NCBI GenBank assembly: GCA_937860285.1
Contig: CALMBS010000283.1
Span: 1 to 13,881 of the forward strand
Direction of reading: 5' to 3'
Origin: an uncultured Chloroflexota bacterium
Lineage (GTDB): Bacteria > Chloroflexota > Dehalococcoidia > UBA2247 > RBG-13-53-26
Length of the DNA: 13,881 bases
A program made the translations under genes and the position numbers. Below are positions 13,557 to 13,881 of this stretch, one piece after another. Every line of letters starts with the position of its first letter. Position 1 is the first letter of the stretch. The notes beneath the pieces are model-generated. The model did no database searches, was not told where the DNA came from, and saw only the letters and a program-made list of their open reading frames with translations.

Positions 13557-13739
13557 TCATCCCAGGGCCTTGAGGCACAGCCATACGGCCAGCACGGCAA
13601 ACACTCCGTGGAAGAGATACCCCGGCAGCATCTTGGGGTCTGACCCTGACATCTTACCGCGGAACACGCCCGCCATCATGGAGAAAATTCAGACGGCGCC
13701 TACAAGCCAGGCCAGAAACGCGCCAATCCACCAACCCAT
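13557..13739 (-). CDS. Small two-helix membrane protein with in-frame UGA, candidate selenoprotein (60 aa)
   Basis: From ATG 13739, with an AGGGGGG ribosome binding site 4 bases upstream, the product is a W-W-containing hydrophobic helix. It reaches TGA at codon 17 (13689-13691) and continues in frame for 43 residues (I-F-S-M-M-A, G-V-F-R-G-K, L-P-G, L-F-H-G-V, then a second helix rich in V, L and W) to TGA at 13557. Helices are about residues 3-25 and 43-58, with a short basic loop between. It lies 46 bases upstream of the related 77-aa gene on the same strand, so the two probably share a transcript. No separate promoter is seen between it and tRNA-Met. Selenocysteine (or less likely Trp) at residue 17 would sit inside the first membrane helix. 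A nonsense mutation is the plain alternative, but the same site is hit in both genes. The function is unknown. Confidence 0.6.
13659..13673 (-). promoter_or_regulatory. Candidate SECIS hairpin in the 60-aa gene
   Basis: Stem GCGG/CCGC with loop GCGUGUU starts 15 bases after the UGA, with GU again at bases 22-23 after it. Compared with the sister hairpin, two of the four aligned stem pairs differ by compensatory change (G-C to C-G, A-U to G-C). The stem is short for a SECIS; a U-G and an A-U pair beyond a G-G mismatch could lengthen it. Confidence 0.42.
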
Positions 13740-13802
13740 GAAGCCCCCCTTCTGCCAAGAGACTCGCCAGCGTGGAAGTGCCGGAGCCGAACAACGGAGA
13801 CC

Positions 13803-13877
13803 TGGTAGCAGGGAGTGGATTTGAACCACTGACCAAGGGCTTATGAGTCCCCTGCTCTACCTCTGAGCTACCCTGCC
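13803..13877 (-). tRNA. tRNA-Met (anticodon CAU, elongator type)
   Basis: Cloverleaf of 75 bases: acceptor GGCAGGG/CCCTGCT (first pair G-U), D stem GCTC/GAGC, anticodon loop CTCATAA, T stem AGTGG/CCACT, encoded CCA. The first pair is not the mismatch typical of initiator tRNA, so an elongator is likely. An Ile2 tRNA (lysidine-modified CAU) cannot be fully excluded. The anticodon stem has an A-G mismatch next to the loop. The two UGA-containing genes follow directly downstream. Confidence 0.93.
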
Positions 13878-13881
13878 ACAC

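Noticed and set aside
13188..13643. Plus-strand frame of 151 codons across the UGA genes
   Set aside because: It has no ribosome binding site or family resemblance, and lies opposite two minus-strand frames with clear membrane helices and Shine-Dalgarno sites.
13277..13739. Calling both small membrane genes simple nonsense pseudogenes
   Set aside because: The TGA falls at the same aligned position in both paralogs, both keep good start signals and helices, and paired hairpins follow. It remains the fallback if selenocysteine genes are absent.
13277..13739. Genome-wide reading of UGA as Trp
   Set aside because: TGA is the proper stop of several genes here (ligase, acyl-CoA synthetase alpha, the small chelatase-like gene and ygbA), and of these two genes themselves.

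Overview
The window is GC-rich bacterial DNA. Gene density, codon use, the small-gene content and a CIRCE-controlled small heat-shock gene would fit a Chloroflexota (Dehalococcoidia-like) genome. That placement is an inference from overall character, not from a marker gene.

Layout. Positions 1-5901 (minus) hold the N-terminal 1967 residues of a giant soluble sensor built of at least 15 tandem PAS modules. Its output domain lies beyond the left edge. Upstream is a minus-strand tRNA cluster, transcribed Val(CAC)-Leu(CAG)-Arg(GCG)-Val(UAC), with one promoter before it and a second inside it. Next comes a roughly 150-base, strongly self-complementary segment behind its own promoter, probably an undescribed structured RNA. 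A small zinc-ribbon gene (6891-7136, minus) then diverges from a plus-strand operon (7398-11726). That operon encodes an asparagine-synthetase-like ligase without the glutaminase cysteine, a DUF6125-like protein, an ADP-forming acyl-CoA synthetase alpha subunit without a beta partner, and a small chelatase-like protein. An Hsp20 gene with a CIRCE operator follows (11993-12442), facing a minus-strand ygbA-family gene (12567-12914) and a doubtful ORF upstream of it.

The most interesting part is the right end. Two adjacent small minus-strand membrane-protein genes (13557-13739 and 13277-13510), downstream of tRNA-Met, each look broken by one in-frame TGA. The two products are related, and the TGA sits at the same aligned position in both, six residues before a shared Gly-Val-Phe. 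In both, a hairpin with a GU-containing loop follows at identical spacing, and its stem shows two compensatory base-pair differences. This is what a pair of selenocysteine proteins with bacterial SECIS elements would look like. Ordinary annotation would call neither gene, or would call both pseudogenes.

Working together: the tRNAs and putative ncRNA are housekeeping or regulatory. The 7398-11726 genes look co-transcribed and may form a small acyl- or amide-activating pathway of unknown product. Hsp20 is a heat-stress gene under likely HrcA control.
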